Assembly (NCBI RefSeq): GCF_004022215.1
Contig: NZ_SAUZ01000001.1
Location: forward strand, 1 to 64,000
DNA: 64,000 bases
Direction: 5' to 3'
Source: Paenirhodobacter populi
Lineage (GTDB): Bacteria > Pseudomonadota > Alphaproteobacteria > Rhodobacterales > Rhodobacteraceae
Part shown: positions 9,794 to 25,951 of the stretch, piece by piece
Layout of the letters: each line of letters starts with the position of its first letter
Position numbering within the stretch: position 1 is the first letter of the stretch
Notes under the pieces: model-generated
The model's input: the letters and a program-made list of their open reading frames with translations, nothing else
Database searches by the model: none
Told to the model about the DNA's origin: nothing
Made by a program: the position numbers and the translations under genes

Positions 9794-10753
9794 TCAGCGC
9801 TCCTCGTCCGGGCGGGTCAGCGTGACCGGGGCGATCCGCGTCGCGCCACCCATCGGGCGCGGTCCCGGCACGTTGCGCACATGTTCGCGCATCAGCGTCA
9901 TCGCGCCCGAACCGATGATCAGCACCATGCCCACGAACATCGGCATGTCGACCGTATCGTCCCAGATCAGCCAGCCCAGCAGGATCGCCCAAAGCATCTG
10001 GCTGTATTGCGTGGTCGAGATCAGCGCCGCGGGCGCCAGCCGCGCGGCGTGCATCAGCAGGATATTGGCGAAGGCGGCCAGCAGCCCGTAGCCCGCCAGC
10101 ATCAGCCATTCCACCCCGTCGGGCCAGCGGAACGCCGGGAACGAAACCACCCCGCAGACGATCACCCCGCCCATGATCCCCGCACCGATCAGCGACAGCC
10201 GGCGTTCCTCGGGTACCGCCCGATAGGTGACGATCGAGATGGCGCCGGCCAGCCCCGCGAACATCGCGCCCAGATGGCCGATGGTCAGTTCACGAAAGCC
10301 GGGCCGCAGCACGATCAGCACGCCGATGAAGCCGATGGTCACCGAAAGCCAGCGCCGGATGCCTACCGGCTCCTTCAGCCAGATCACGGAAAACACCGTC
10401 ACGAAGGCGGGTTGCAGGAAGATCAGCACGAAGGCCTCGGCCATCGGCAGATGGGTGAAGGCGGTGACCGAGCCGATGATGCCGATCGGATAGGCAAGGA
10501 AGCGCAGCAGCCACAGCGGCCGATTGACCGTGTGGAAGATGTCCGAAACCCTGTCGCCCTTGCGCATCACGAAGGGCAGGGCGGTCAGCCCGAAGACCGC
10601 CCCGATGAAGGCGGATTCGTAAGGCGGCAGCCGCCCCTCGATCAGCTTCACGCAGGCATCGGAAAAGGAAAAGGCGGCAAAGCTGGCGAAGGCCAGCAAT
10701 ACCCCCGGCAGCACCGTTTCTACGGTGGCGGAAGACGTATCGGGACGGGACAT
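9794..10753 (-). CDS. DMT superfamily transporter (two EamA domains)
   Basis: The 319-residue protein has ten predicted membrane helices in two EamA repeats, seen as PIGIIGSVTAFTHLPMAEA and its second-half counterpart LLMHAARLAPAALISTTQY. Such proteins export or import small metabolites, but the substrate cannot be read from sequence. It is convergent with the SURF1 gene (9 bases between the stops) and downstream of mnmA on the same strand, with a 150-base gap holding a perfect hairpin. It probably has its own promoter. Confidence 0.88.
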   Translation of the reverse strand: MSRPDTSSATVETVLPGVLLAFASFAAFSFSDACVKLIEGRLPPYESAFIGAVFGLTALPFVMRKGDRVSDIFHTVNRPLWLLRFLAYPIGIIGSVTAFTHLPMAEAFVLIFLQPAFVTVFSVIWLKEPVGIRRWLSVTIGFIGVLIVLRPGFRELTIGHLGAMFAGLAGAISIVTYRAVPEERRLSLIGAGIMGGVIVCGVVSFPAFRWPDGVEWLMLAGYGLLAAFANILLMHAARLAPAALISTTQYSQMLWAILLGWLIWDDTVDMPMFVGMVLIIGSGAMTLMREHVRNVPGPRPMGGATRIAPVTLTRPDEER

Positions 10754-10845
10754 GACGGATCCGGGATCAGGGGAGGGCCGGGGGAGGCCGGCGGTCGTGT
10801 GGTGGATTGGGGGAGGTGTCGTGGAGCACGTAATGGCGCGCGGCG

Positions 10846-10874
10846 GAGGATCCGTCCAGCGGGCACGGATCCTC
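10846..10874 (-). terminator. Perfect hairpin after mnmA
   Basis: GAGGATCCGT and ACGGATCCTC pair over 10 bp with a 9-base loop, 30-58 bases after the mnmA stop. No T-run follows on either strand, so it may be a weak terminator or an mRNA end stabiliser. Confidence 0.45.
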
Positions 10875-10903
10875 GGGGATAGGACATGGTGTCGCGGTCG
10901 GGC

Positions 10904-12055
10904 TCAGCGGCCCTTCCAGATCCAGCCGCCGCCAAAGATCCGGCTGCTGTCGGTGTCGTAAAGGACGCAGGCCTGACCGGGGCTGACGCCTTCCTCGGGG
11001 GAAAGCAGCTCGACCTCGGCCTCGGTGTCGCTGATCGGGCGCAGGATGGCCTCGCGCGGCGGGCGGGTCGAGCGCACCTTGACCGACAGATGCCATTCCG
11101 CGCGCGACATCATCGGCGCATCGCCGAGCCAGTTGATCTCGCGCACCGGGATGATGCGGGTGGACAGCGCCTCCTTGGGCCCAACGACGACACGGCGGTT
11201 GTCGGCGTCGAGCTTCACCACATAGAGCGGATCTTCCAGTCCGCCGATGCCAAGGCCACGGCGCTGGCCGATCGTGTAATGGATCACGCCGCGATGCGTG
11301 CCCAGCACATTGCCCTGCAGATCGACGATCTCGCCCGGATCGGCGGCGCCGGGGCGGAGCTTTTCGATCACGCTGGCATAGTTGCCGTTCGGCACGAAGC
11401 AGATGTCCTGACTGTCGGGCTTGTCGGCGACGGGCAGGCCGTATTTCGCCGCCAGCGCCCGGGTTTCCGCCTTGGACGCCAGATGGCCGAGCGGAAAGCG
11501 CAGGAAGCCGAGCTGTTCGCGCGTGGTGGAGAAGAGGAAATAGCTCTGATCGCGGTTCGGATCGGTGGCGCAATGCAGCTCCGGCCCCGCGGCGCCCATC
11601 CTGCGCCGGATGTAATGCCCGGTCGCCATGCAATCGGCATCGAGGTCGCGCGCCGTTTCCAGCAGGTCCTTGAACTTCACCCGCTCGTTGCAGCGGATGC
11701 AGGGCACCGGCGTCGCGCCCGCCAGATAGGCATCGGCGAATTCCTCGATCACCGCCTCGCGGAAGGTGTTTTCGTAATCGAGCACGTAATGCGGAAAGCC
11801 CATGGTTTCCGCCACGCGGCGCGCGTCGTGAATGTCCTGCCCGGCGCAGCAGGCGCCCTTTTTCGCCAGCGCCGCCCCGTGGTCATAAAGCTGCAGGGTG
11901 ACGCCGACGACATCGTAGCCTTCCTCCTTCAGCATCGCCGCCACGACGGAGCTGTCGACGCCGCCCGACATGGCGACGACGACCCGCGTCTGGCCCGGCG
12001 GTTTCGGCAGGCCAAGCGAGTTCAGCGGCGGATCGAGGGGGAAGTCCTTGCTCAT
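10904..12055 (-). CDS. mnmA: tRNA-specific 2-thiouridylase
   Basis: MnmA thiolates U34 of tRNA-Lys, -Glu and -Gln using ATP and persulfide sulfur. The 383-residue product has the PP-loop SGGVDSS at 30-36, the nucleophile Cys122 ([11 protein letters not shown]) and the second active-site Cys219 ([10 protein letters not shown]). The C-terminal beta-barrel domain is present. It is divergent from sciP. Two other tRNA-modification or tRNA-ligase-like genes (trmFO, gluQ) lie within the window but not next to it. Confidence 0.97.
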   Translation of the reverse strand: MSKDFPLDPPLNSLGLPKPPGQTRVVVAMSGGVDSSVVAAMLKEEGYDVVGVTLQLYDHGAALAKKGACCAGQDIHDARRVAETMGFPHYVLDYENTFREAVIEEFADAYLAGATPVPCIRCNERVKFKDLLETARDLDADCMATGHYIRRRMGAAGPELHCATDPNRDQSYFLFSTTREQLGFLRFPLGHLASKAETRALAAKYGLPVADKPDSQDICFVPNGNYASVIEKLRPGAADPGEIVDLQGNVLGTHRGVIHYTIGQRRGLGIGGLEDPLYVVKLDADNRRVVVGPKEALSTRIIPVREINWLGDAPMMSRAEWHLSVKVRSTRPPREAILRPISDTEAEVELLSPEEGVSPGQACVLYDTDSSRIFGGGWIWKGR

Positions 12056-12182
12056 CGGAGGCGTCCTTTGTCAGACCCGCAGCAATATATGAAAATGCTA
12101 TCGACTCTCAAGCCCGCGTTTCATCGCTCGTTAAGTGCCACGCGCGCATTTTGACGCCCACCAGGGGAATTGGGGGTGCGAT

Positions 12183-12461
12183 ATGTATCTGAAGAAAGTG
12201 GATGGACCAAGGTCCGTGACCTTGCCGGATGGCACGATCCTGACGCGGGCGGACCTGCCTGCGCGGGACACACGGCGTTGGGTGGCCTCGCGCAAGGCGG
12301 TGGTGGTGCAGGCGGTGACCCACGGTCTGGTCTCGCGCGACGAGGTTCTGGAACGCTACGGGATCTCGGAAGAGGAATTCGAGCTGTGGACGGAGGCGGT
12401 CCGCAAGCATGGAGTTCAGGGCCTGAAAGTCACAGCCATTCAAAAATTCAGGCAACTTTAG
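12183..12461 (+). CDS. sciP: SciP (DUF1153), inhibitor of CtrA-dependent transcription
   Basis: This 92-residue DUF1153 protein has a helix-turn-helix spanning most of its length (SRDEVLERYGISEEEFELW). In Caulobacter, SciP binds CtrA and blocks it from recruiting RNA polymerase at its promoters. It lies directly before ctrA, 93 bases away, on the same strand. The ATG at 12183 matches the family start MYLKKVDGPRSV and is preceded by a G-rich stretch; an earlier in-frame ATG at 12135 would add 16 residues not typical of the family. Confidence 0.93.
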   Translation: MYLKKVDGPRSVTLPDGTILTRADLPARDTRRWVASRKAVVVQAVTHGLVSRDEVLERYGISEEEFELWTEAVRKHGVQGLKVTAIQKFRQL

Positions 12462-12488
12462 GTTGCGTGAATGATTATTTCTGCGAAA

Positions 12489-12503
12489 GTAACCAGGTAT
12501 TAA
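12489..12503. promoter_or_regulatory. Candidate CtrA box upstream of ctrA
   Basis: GTAA-CCAGGTA-TTAA matches the CtrA motif TTAA-N7-TTAA with one mismatch. A weaker second match (TAAT-N7-TTAA) lies nearer the ctrA start. Autoregulation by CtrA is known in Caulobacter; here it is inferred. Confidence 0.5.
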
Positions 12504-12554
12504 CTAATTGCGTCCGAATATAGGGTAATTACCTGATTAACGCGGAGTTCCATT

Positions 12555-13268
12555 ATGCGTATTTTGTTGGTGGAGGACGATCCGACTGTCTCCCGCAGCA
12601 TCGAGCTGATGCTGACCCATGCAAATCTCAACGTCTATTGCACGGATCTGGGAGAAGAGGGGATAGATCTGGCCAAGCTCTATGACTATGACCTGATCCT
12701 TCTGGATCTCAACCTTCCGGATATGAATGGTCTGGAAGTCCTCCGCCAATTGCGTCTGGCGCGTGTGGAAACACCCATCCTGATCCTGACCGGGGCCGAC
12801 GATACCGAGAACAAAATCAAGGGCTTCGGTTCCGGCGCGGATGATTACATGACCAAGCCCTTCCACCGGGAGGAATTGATCGCCCGGATCCATGCGATCA
12901 TCCGCCGGTCGAAGGGGCATTCGCAATCCGTCATCCGCACCGGAAAGATCGCGGTGAATGTCGATGCGAAAACCGTTCAGGCCGGTGGAAAGTCGGTTCA
13001 TCTGACCGGCAAGGAATATCAGATGCTGGAATTGCTGAGCCTGCGCAAGGGCACCACGCTGACCAAGGAAATGTTCCTCAATCATCTCTATGGCGGGATG
13101 GATGAACCGGAATTGAAGATCATCGATGTCTTCATCTGCAAGTTGAGAAAGAAATTGTCCGAGGCGACCGAAGGGGACAATTACATCGAGACGGTCTGGG
13201 GTCGGGGCTATGTCCTGCGCGATCCCGAGGTGGACGGCCTCGGCCGGCGGATCGCGGCCTCGGCGTGA
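12555..13268 (+). CDS. ctrA: Cell-cycle response regulator CtrA
   Basis: The 237-residue OmpR-class response regulator has a receiver domain with the phosphorylated Asp51 ([11 protein letters not shown]), Thr in ILTGAD and Lys in MTKPF, and a winged-helix DNA-binding domain (about 125-230) ending in the recognition segment [13 protein letters not shown] and VWGRGYVL. These features match CtrA closely, including Asp51 numbering. In Rhodobacterales, CtrA typically controls motility, gene transfer agents and quorum-linked functions and is often non-essential. The sciP-ctrA order supports the name. ATG is preceded by GGAG (GCGGAGTTCC). Confidence 0.97.
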   Translation: MRILLVEDDPTVSRSIELMLTHANLNVYCTDLGEEGIDLAKLYDYDLILLDLNLPDMNGLEVLRQLRLARVETPILILTGADDTENKIKGFGSGADDYMTKPFHREELIARIHAIIRRSKGHSQSVIRTGKIAVNVDAKTVQAGGKSVHLTGKEYQMLELLSLRKGTTLTKEMFLNHLYGGMDEPELKIIDVFICKLRKKLSEATEGDNYIETVWGRGYVLRDPEVDGLGRRIAASA

Positions 13269-13298
13269 GCTTGCCCTCTGGACGACCCCTGCGGCTGA

Positions 13299-17596
<4,298 letters not shown>

Positions 17597-17699
17597 GGGG
17601 CCCGCAATTAACGAATCCTAAGATGTTCCTAAAAAGTTCTTGATCGACTCGGGGAATCGTGAGAACAAACTGGCAACAAGCATCACGGAGGTTTCGGAA

Positions 17700-17822
17700 A
17701 TGCACAAGGATCTGCCCGCCATTTTCACCCCTCGGCCGGGGAACTTGCTGCACGACGCGCTTGGCGCGCTGTCGATCTGCGTGACCTTCGTCGGTGTTTT
17801 GTATCTGCCGGGCCTGTTCTAG
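17700..17822 (+). CDS. 40-residue single-pass membrane peptide, unknown function
   Basis: A short frame starts at ATG 17700, behind a strong ribosome site (GGAGG, 9 bases upstream), and ends at TAG 17820-17822. The peptide begins [15 protein letters not shown] and has one hydrophobic helix ([20 protein letters not shown]) at its C-terminus. A clean terminator follows 70 bases later, so it is probably a separate transcript. I have no function for it. Small proteins of this shape (xFxPRPGN, then a membrane helix ending LPGLF) are, from memory, found in other Rhodobacterales; a search would confirm. Confidence 0.7.
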   Translation: MHKDLPAIFTPRPGNLLHDALGALSICVTFVGVLYLPGLF

Positions 17823-17891
17823 GTCCGGGCTCTCTGCCTCGCGCTTTCCGCCGCTCTGTCCCGCGGCCCTGTCCCTGTGAAAGCGCTTCCT

Positions 17892-17918
17892 GCCGCCATC
17901 TTCGGATGGCGGCTTTTT
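17892..17918 (+). terminator. Terminator of the small membrane peptide gene
   Basis: GCCGCCATC-TTCG-GATGGCGGC is a 9-bp stem with a stable TTCG tetraloop, followed by TTTTT on the plus strand. Confidence 0.9.
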
Positions 17919-18346
17919 CATGTCCGCTCGAGGGCTTCGAGCGTCGCCTGCGGTGCCAGCAGGATCGAGGCATGGCGGTTCGGAAAATCCTTCGCCGGGG
18001 CCAGCGCCGCATAACCCGCGAAGGGCGGCGCGGGGACGGGACCGCCTTGAAGCATCGCCGCGAGTTCGGTGCAGAGCGTGGCGATCTGGTCGCGCGAACA
18101 GCCGATCACCGCCTCGCCGAAGATCGCGGCCGAGGCCTGACCGAGCGCGCAGGCCCGCACCGTCTGGCTGAAGGTCGCGATGCGCCCGTCCTGCGTGGTC
18201 AGCGCCACGGCCACGGTCGAGCCGCACAGCGGCGAGCGGCGCTGCGCCTGCGCCCCGGGCGCCGCGATCGGATCGGTATGCGGGATCGCCGCCGCCAGCC
18301 CGAGGATCCGCTGCGAATAGAGGCCGAAAAGATCGCCGTCGCTCAT
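17918..18346 (-). CDS. NifU/IscU-like iron-sulfur scaffold family protein, degenerate cysteines
   Basis: The 142-residue protein has the fold signature of NifU N-terminal/IscU/SufU scaffold proteins. Two of the three usual cluster cysteines are at Cys41 (PLCGS) and Cys66 ([11 protein letters not shown]). The Asp that follows the first Cys in IscU (CGD) is Ser here. The third Cys position in the C-terminal helix reads NRHASILL, with Ser127 where SufU/IscU have Cys. Cluster assembly may therefore differ or be lost, although Cys83 and Cys92 lie nearby. It is divergent from hisI, with 72 bases between the starts. ATG 18346 gives the family-length protein. Confidence 0.75.
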   Translation of the reverse strand: MSDGDLFGLYSQRILGLAAAIPHTDPIAAPGAQAQRRSPLCGSTVAVALTTQDGRIATFSQTVRACALGQASAAIFGEAVIGCSRDQIATLCTELAAMLQGGPVPAPPFAGYAALAPAKDFPNRHASILLAPQATLEALERT

Positions 18347-18418
18347 CTGTATCTCCGCGCTTTTCACCGCTGGCGTGGCGTCATAGATAGGTCCGGTGCA
18401 GCCAGGAGGAAACCCCCG

Positions 18419-18778
18419 ATGACATTCGATCCCGCCAGCCTGAACTATGACGCCCACGGCCTGATCCCGGCGATCGCGCAGGATCATGCGACGGGCGAGG
18501 TGCTGATGCTCGCGTGGATGAACGCCGAGAGCCTGGCCGAGACCCTGCGCACCGGGCAGGTGACCTACTGGTCCCGTTCGCGGAAGGAGCTTTGGGCAAA
18601 GGGGGCGACCTCGGGTCATGTGCAAAGGCTGGTCGAGCTGCGGCTGGATTGCGACCGCGATTGCCTGCTGCTGCGCGTCGATCAGACGGGGCCTGCCTGC
18701 CATACGAACCGGCGGAGCTGTTTTTACACCGCGGTGCGGGAGGGCGAGGAGGTCGAGATCCTCAAGCCCATGGCCTGA
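18419..18778 (+). CDS. hisI: Phosphoribosyl-AMP cyclohydrolase
   Basis: HisI opens the adenine ring of phosphoribosyl-AMP, the third step of histidine synthesis. The 119-residue product has the metal and substrate motifs [18 protein letters not shown] and KGATSGH, the Asp-rich DCDRD, and the Cys pair in [10 protein letters not shown]. It is the single-domain form, without HisE. ATG 18419 follows AGGAGG (18403-18408 region). A copy of the intergenic repeat lies just after the stop. Confidence 0.96.
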   Translation: MTFDPASLNYDAHGLIPAIAQDHATGEVLMLAWMNAESLAETLRTGQVTYWSRSRKELWAKGATSGHVQRLVELRLDCDRDCLLLRVDQTGPACHTNRRSCFYTAVREGEEVEILKPMA

Positions 18779-18798
18779 GTTCTTGCGGAGGGGGCGCA

Positions 18799-18866
18799 GG
18801 GGGCCAGCCCCCTCTTTGCGCTGACGCGCAAATTCACCCCCGGGATATTTATGGAAACACGACGGG
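18799..18866 (+). repeat. Intergenic repeat copy A
   Basis: The copy consists of GGGGGCCAGCCCCC, then a stem TTTGCGC-TGAC-GCGCAAA, then CACCCCCGGGATATTTATGG and the tail AAACACGACGGGCAG. It lies between the convergent hisI and gluQ genes. It is one of five related copies in the window. Confidence 0.9.
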
Positions 18867-18888
18867 CAGACGATGTGAGCGGGGCGCG

Positions 18889-19725
18889 CTATAGCCCGAT
18901 CATGCGGCGGATGTCGGCGGGGGTGGCGCCCTCGGCGCGGTAGAGGGCGATGGCGCGGGCGTCGTCGCGTTTGGCGAGCCGCTTGCCGTTTTCGTCGCGG
19001 ATCAGCGGGTGGTGGTAGTAGACCGGGACGGGCAGGTGCAGGGCGTTCTGCAAGGTGACGTGGATCGCCGTGGCCTCGAACAGATCCTCGCCCCGCACGA
19101 CATGGGTGACACCCTGTGCCGCGTCATCGAGCACGACCGAGAGGTGGTAGGAGGTTCCCATGTCCCGCCGGGCCAGAACGACATCGCCGACCTCGCGGAT
19201 CATGTGGTCGCGGGTGATGGTCTGGTGGCCGTGGTGCGCCTCGCCGGTTTCGTCGAAGTGGCAATCCGTCGCGATGCGATCCATGTAAAGGCGCAGGGCG
19301 GCGTCGGGCAGCGGCTCGCCGGGGCGCCGCGCGCCGCTGGCGCGGCAGGTGCCGGGATAGACCACCCCGTCGGGGCCGCGCGGGACGCCCTCCTGCGGGG
19401 CGGAAACCGCCGCCTCGATGTCGCGGCGGGTGCAGGAGCAGCGGTAGAGCAGGTCCTGTTCCCAAAGCTCGGCGAGGGTCTGGCGGTAGATGTTCAGCCG
19501 CTCCGACTGCCGCATCACCGGCCCGTCCCATGTCAGCCCGAGCCAGCGCAGGTCGTCGTAGATCTGCGCCTCCCATTCCGGTTTCGCGCGGGCGCGGTCG
19601 ATGTCCTCGATCCGCAGCAGAAAGCGCCCACCCGACGCGCGGGCCATGTCATGCGCGCGGATCGCGCTGTAGGCATGACCCAGATGCAGGGGCCCGGTGG
19701 GCGAGGGCGCGAACCGGGTGATCAC
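18889..19725 (-). CDS. gluQ: Glutamyl-Q tRNA(Asp) synthetase
   Basis: GluQ (YadB) attaches glutamate to the queuosine of tRNA-Asp. It is a shortened GluRS catalytic domain of 278 residues with no anticodon-binding domain. It shows the HIGH-type motif (FAPSPTGPLHLGHAYSA), a zinc site (CSCTRRDI and YPGTCR) and the KMSKS-type KRLAKR. No ATG fits the start. GTG at 19725 begins right after the trmFO stop (one base between), with AAGG in the end of trmFO as ribosome site, so the two genes are coupled. Confidence 0.93.
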   Translation of the reverse strand: MITRFAPSPTGPLHLGHAYSAIRAHDMARASGGRFLLRIEDIDRARAKPEWEAQIYDDLRWLGLTWDGPVMRQSERLNIYRQTLAELWEQDLLYRCSCTRRDIEAAVSAPQEGVPRGPDGVVYPGTCRASGARRPGEPLPDAALRLYMDRIATDCHFDETGEAHHGHQTITRDHMIREVGDVVLARRDMGTSYHLSVVLDDAAQGVTHVVRGEDLFEATAIHVTLQNALHLPVPVYYHHPLIRDENGKRLAKRDDARAIALYRAEGATPADIRRMIGL

Positions 19726-19726
19726 C

Positions 19727-21064
19727 TCAGCCTTGTCCCGCAAGCCATTGGCTGAACGTCTCTTTGGCGCGATCGGTATAGGCCTTGTAGCGGTCCTTGC
19801 GGCCGCGCCGGCCACCCTTTGCCTCGATCGGCGGGAACAGCCCGAAATTCACGTTCATCGGCTGGAAGGTCTTTGCCTCGGCCCCGCCGGTGATGTGATG
19901 CACAAGGCTGCCCATGGCGGTGTCCGGTCCCGGCGGGGGCAGGTCGCGCCCCAGAATTTCCGCCGCCGCCATGCGCCCGGCCAGTAGGCCCATCGCCGCG
20001 CTTTCGACATAGCCCTCGACCCCGGTGATCTGCCCGGCGAAGCGCAGGTTCGGGCGCGCGCGCAGCCGCATCCGGTCGTCCAGAAGCGTGGGCGAGTTCA
20101 GGAAGGTGTTGCGGTGGATCCCGCCAAGCCGCGCGAAACTCGCGTTCTCCAGCCCCGGAATCATTCGGAAAACGGCGGTCTGCGCGCCATATTTCATTTT
20201 GGTCTGAAAGCCGACGATATTGTAGAGCGTGCCGAGCGCATTGTCCCGGCGCAGCTGCACCACGGCATAGGGCTTCACGTCGGGCTGATGCGCGTTGGTC
20301 AGGCCGATGGGTTTCATCGGGCCGAAACGCAGTGTCTCGCGCCCGCGTTCGGCCATCACCTCGATCGGCAGGCAGCCGTCGAAATAGCCCGCCGTCTCGC
20401 CCTCGTGGAAGGCGGTCTTTTCCGCCGCCAGAAGCGCGTCGATGAAGGCCTCATACTGATCCCGGGTCATCGGGCAGTTGAGATAGGCCTTCTGCTCCTC
20501 CTCGGTCTCGCCCTTGTCGTAGCGGCTTTGGCGCCAGGCGATGGTCTCGTCGATACTGTCGGCATAGACGATGGGCGCGATGGCGTCGAAGAAGGCGAGG
20601 CTTTCGGCCCCCGTCACCGCGCGGATGCTTTCGGCCAGTGCCCCCGAGGTCAGCGGCCCGGTGGCGATGATCCAGTGCCCGTCGGTGGGCAGGTCGGTGA
20701 TTTCCCCATCGGCGAAGGAGATCAGCGGATGCGACCGCAGGGCGGCGGTGACCGCCTCGGAAAAGGCCTCGCGGTCCACCGCCAGCGCGCCGCCGGCGGG
20801 CAGCTGGTGGCGATCCGCCATCTGCATGATGAGCCCGTTCGCCACCCGCATTTCCCAATGCAGCAAGCCCACGGCATTGCGTTCGTCATCGTCCGAGCGG
20901 AACGAATTCGAACAGACCATTTCCGCGAAATTTCCGGTCTGATGCGCGAAGGTGCCGACACCCGGACGCATCTCGTGCAGCACCACGGGCACGCCCATCG
21001 CGGCCGCCTGCCAGGCGGCCTCCGATCCGGCCATGCCGCCGCCTATGATGTGAAGCGTTTCCAT
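19727..21064 (-). CDS. trmFO: Methylenetetrahydrofolate-tRNA (uracil-5-)-methyltransferase
   Basis: TrmFO makes ribothymidine-54 in the T-loop of tRNA using methylene-THF and FADH2. The 445-residue flavoprotein has the FAD-binding [11 protein letters not shown] at 8-18, the conserved CSNSFRSDD segment near 51, and the C-terminal [11 protein letters not shown] region. It is followed directly by gluQ, which also modifies tRNA. It uses a route different from the SAM-dependent TrmA and is common in Gram-positives and Alphaproteobacteria. Confidence 0.96.
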   Translation of the reverse strand: METLHIIGGGMAGSEAAWQAAAMGVPVVLHEMRPGVGTFAHQTGNFAEMVCSNSFRSDDDERNAVGLLHWEMRVANGLIMQMADRHQLPAGGALAVDREAFSEAVTAALRSHPLISFADGEITDLPTDGHWIIATGPLTSGALAESIRAVTGAESLAFFDAIAPIVYADSIDETIAWRQSRYDKGETEEEQKAYLNCPMTRDQYEAFIDALLAAEKTAFHEGETAGYFDGCLPIEVMAERGRETLRFGPMKPIGLTNAHQPDVKPYAVVQLRRDNALGTLYNIVGFQTKMKYGAQTAVFRMIPGLENASFARLGGIHRNTFLNSPTLLDDRMRLRARPNLRFAGQITGVEGYVESAAMGLLAGRMAAAEILGRDLPPPGPDTAMGSLVHHITGGAEAKTFQPMNVNFGLFPPIEAKGGRRGRKDRYKAYTDRAKETFSQWLAGQG

Positions 21065-21116
21065 GGGCGGGTGATAGCCTCCCGCCCATGCTGTTGCAAT
21101 CGGTCCGTAACCCGCG

Positions 21117-21818
21117 TCAGTAACCGGGCAGGATTTCCTGCAGGCCGCGCCCGCCGAAGGTCACGCCCTGTCCGGGGCCGAAGGTCGCCTTGACGCCAAG
21201 CGTCAGGAACACTTCCTTGTCGGAATTCTTCGGATCGGCATAGCCCAGTTCGCCGTTGACCGCGTAGCCGGGGGCGAATTCGTAGCTTGTCGTCGCGCTC
21301 AGGCGCGGCATCCCCATATCGGTGTTCAGCGTGTCGAAGCGGCCGCCGACGGTCAGCTGGTTGGTCAACTGGTAATCGCCGCGCAGGCCGACGCCATAGC
21401 CGTCTTCCTTCTCGCCGTCGAAATACAGGCCATATCCCTCGACCGCGATCGGGCCGAGCGACTGGCGCGCCTCGAAGCCGTAGAATTCGCCGCCGTTGTC
21501 ATGGCTCAGCCAGTCCTTGCCGACGAAGCCGCCGATGGCGGTGTCGGGGCCGGCGTGGAAGATGCCGTGGCCGGTGAAGGTCGTGCCCTTCCAGTTGGCG
21601 AAGCCGTAGTAGCGCTGCGCCAGATCGCCCTGAAAGGCGAATTGCGGGGTGATGGCGAATTCCAGCGCGCCCCCCAGCGTCGCCTTGTGCGCGTCGCGCG
21701 CATCGGCATCGCCGAAGGTGGAATAGTCGAGACCGATCTCGGCACTGGTGATCTCTGCCTGCGCCATGCCGGGAAGCGCAGCCGTGGCGCAGAGCGCCCA
21801 AGCAAGAGCCTGTTTCAT
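21117..21818 (-). CDS. Secreted beta-barrel-like (porin-type) protein
   Basis: This 233-residue protein has a clear signal peptide cut after AQA ([21 protein letters not shown]). The mature part is built of alternating short strands rich in Tyr, Phe and Gly ([47 protein letters not shown]), as in outer-membrane beta-barrels or Rhodobacterales porin-like proteins. It is shorter than classical porins (about 300 residues) and ends in LPGY rather than a terminal Phe, so barrel insertion is not certain. The family name is inferred. It lies alone downstream of gyrA. Confidence 0.6.
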   Translation of the reverse strand: MKQALAWALCATAALPGMAQAEITSAEIGLDYSTFGDADARDAHKATLGGALEFAITPQFAFQGDLAQRYYGFANWKGTTFTGHGIFHAGPDTAIGGFVGKDWLSHDNGGEFYGFEARQSLGPIAVEGYGLYFDGEKEDGYGVGLRGDYQLTNQLTVGGRFDTLNTDMGMPRLSATTSYEFAPGYAVNGELGYADPKNSDKEVFLTLGVKATFGPGQGVTFGGRGLQEILPGY

Positions 21819-21862
21819 CGTTTACCTCTTTTGCGGGCCGTCTGATGCGGCTGTTCTGCTCT

Positions 21863-21888
21863 GCCCGCGGGGCCGGGGCCCCGCGGGC
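21863..21888 (-). terminator. Hairpin after gyrA
   Basis: GCCCGCGGGGCC-GG-GGCCCCGCGGGC is a perfect GC-rich dyad six bases after the gyrA stop. No T-run follows, so termination strength is unclear. Confidence 0.55.
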
Positions 21889-21893
21889 GGTTC

Positions 21894-24620
<2,727 letters not shown>

Positions 24621-24722
24621 GCGGTTGCTCGTTTTTTCTGGATATTGTTGTCCCGACTTATAACCCCTCCAACGTCTTGAGCGCAATCGTCAAGGCGGCA
24701 GGTGCGGGGGGTGGCGCGGGGT

Positions 24723-25220
24723 TCAGCGCCGGGCAAGCCAGAAAGCGCGCAGCCACAGCGCCGCGAAGACCAGCGAGAAGAGCGCGTTCAGGTTCGGCAT
24801 GGTGACGCCGAACATCTGCCAGGCGATCTCGTCGCAGCGGATGACGGGGCTGTTCTGGATATGGGCGAGCAGGTCCGCGGCCGACATCGACCCCACCGGC
24901 GCCGCCGTGCAGGTGTCCGGCCCGGCGATCAGGTGCCGCTCGACCAGCGAATGGTAGATGCCCATCCCCGCCGTCACCAGCGCCGCCAGCGCGCCCAGGA
25001 GCGCGGTCACCATCGGCAGCCGGAAGATCAGGATCGCCACGCCGAGGATCGCCGCTACCAGATGCGGCCAGCGTTGCAGGATGCACAGATGGCACGGCGC
25101 ATAGCCGAGCGCCTGAAAGATCAGCGCCCCTACCAGGATCGCGGCCGAGCCGAAGGCTGCGGCGGCGACCAGCAGGCGCGACGAATTCAGGACGGTGACG
25201 ATCAACGAACGAAGGGTCAC
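24723..25220 (-). CDS. dsbB: Disulfide bond formation protein B
   Basis: DsbB reoxidises DsbA and passes electrons to quinones. The 165-residue product has four membrane helices. The first periplasmic loop has the redox pair CHLC near residues 43-46. The second loop has the Cys pair (PDTCTAAP and PVIRCDE). Length and layout match the family. It lies four bases after the VTT-domain gene stop, on the same strand, so the two are probably cotranscribed. Confidence 0.92.
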   Translation of the reverse strand: MTLRSLIVTVLNSSRLLVAAAAFGSAAILVGALIFQALGYAPCHLCILQRWPHLVAAILGVAILIFRLPMVTALLGALAALVTAGMGIYHSLVERHLIAGPDTCTAAPVGSMSAADLLAHIQNSPVIRCDEIAWQMFGVTMPNLNALFSLVFAALWLRAFWLARR

Positions 25221-25224
25221 GGGA

Positions 25225-25806
25225 TCAGCCTTTCAGGAAATACCATGCGGCGATCAGCACGATCAGGACCGCCCCGGCGATCCAGGCCATGCGCTTTTCG
25301 ATGAAATGCGCGATGCTGGCGCCGTAGCGCGACAGGAGCCAGCCGAGCCCGTAGAACCGCGCCGACCGCGCGACGATCGCCGACAGGATGAACAGCACGG
25401 GATCGAAGCTGATGACACCCGCAAGGATCGTCACCACCTTCATCGGCGGCACATGCGCAAGCCCCGATGTCACCAGCATCGCAAGGATCGCCAGATCGCC
25501 GGTGGTGCCCTGCAGCCTCTCGAAGCTGTCCATCTTGCCCATGGCTTCCAGCATCGGCCGCCCGATCATGTCGAAGGCGTAATGGCCCAGAAGCCAGCCG
25601 AAGATCCCGCCCAGCACCGAAAACAGCGAGGCGATGAAGGCGTAGTGCCACACCCGGTCGGGCCGCGACAGGCACATCGGCACGAACAGCACATCGGCCG
25701 GGATCGGGAAGAACGAGCTTTCGACGAAACTGACGCCGCCGAGCGCCACATCGGCGCGCGGATGTCCCGCGAGGCCCAACGTCCAGTGATAGAGCTTGCG
25801 GAACAT
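25225..25806 (-). CDS. YqaA-like VTT-domain (SNARE-associated/DedA-type) membrane protein
   Basis: The 193-residue membrane protein has the VTT/DedA core: FVESSFFPIPADVLFVPMCL near the start, GGIFGWLLGHYAFD in the middle, and ARSARFYGLGWLLSRYG near the end. DedA-family proteins take part in lipid scrambling and membrane homeostasis; the exact substrate is unknown here. This short form resembles YqaA. It lies directly upstream of dsbB, and its start ATG 25806 follows GGAGG-like GGGAAGTGC. Confidence 0.85.
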   Translation of the reverse strand: MFRKLYHWTLGLAGHPRADVALGGVSFVESSFFPIPADVLFVPMCLSRPDRVWHYAFIASLFSVLGGIFGWLLGHYAFDMIGRPMLEAMGKMDSFERLQGTTGDLAILAMLVTSGLAHVPPMKVVTILAGVISFDPVLFILSAIVARSARFYGLGWLLSRYGASIAHFIEKRMAWIAGAVLIVLIAAWYFLKG

Positions 25807-25951
25807 GCACTTCCCTCCGTTTGCCGTTGCATCGCCTCTTAGGGCGGGCGCGTCAAGCCGATCAGGCCTTTTGCCCGCCGCCCGGGGGCGCTAATCTCGG
25901 TTTCGTGAGATCGGATGCCTGTCCGGTTTTTCCAAACACGGAGGATCGGCG

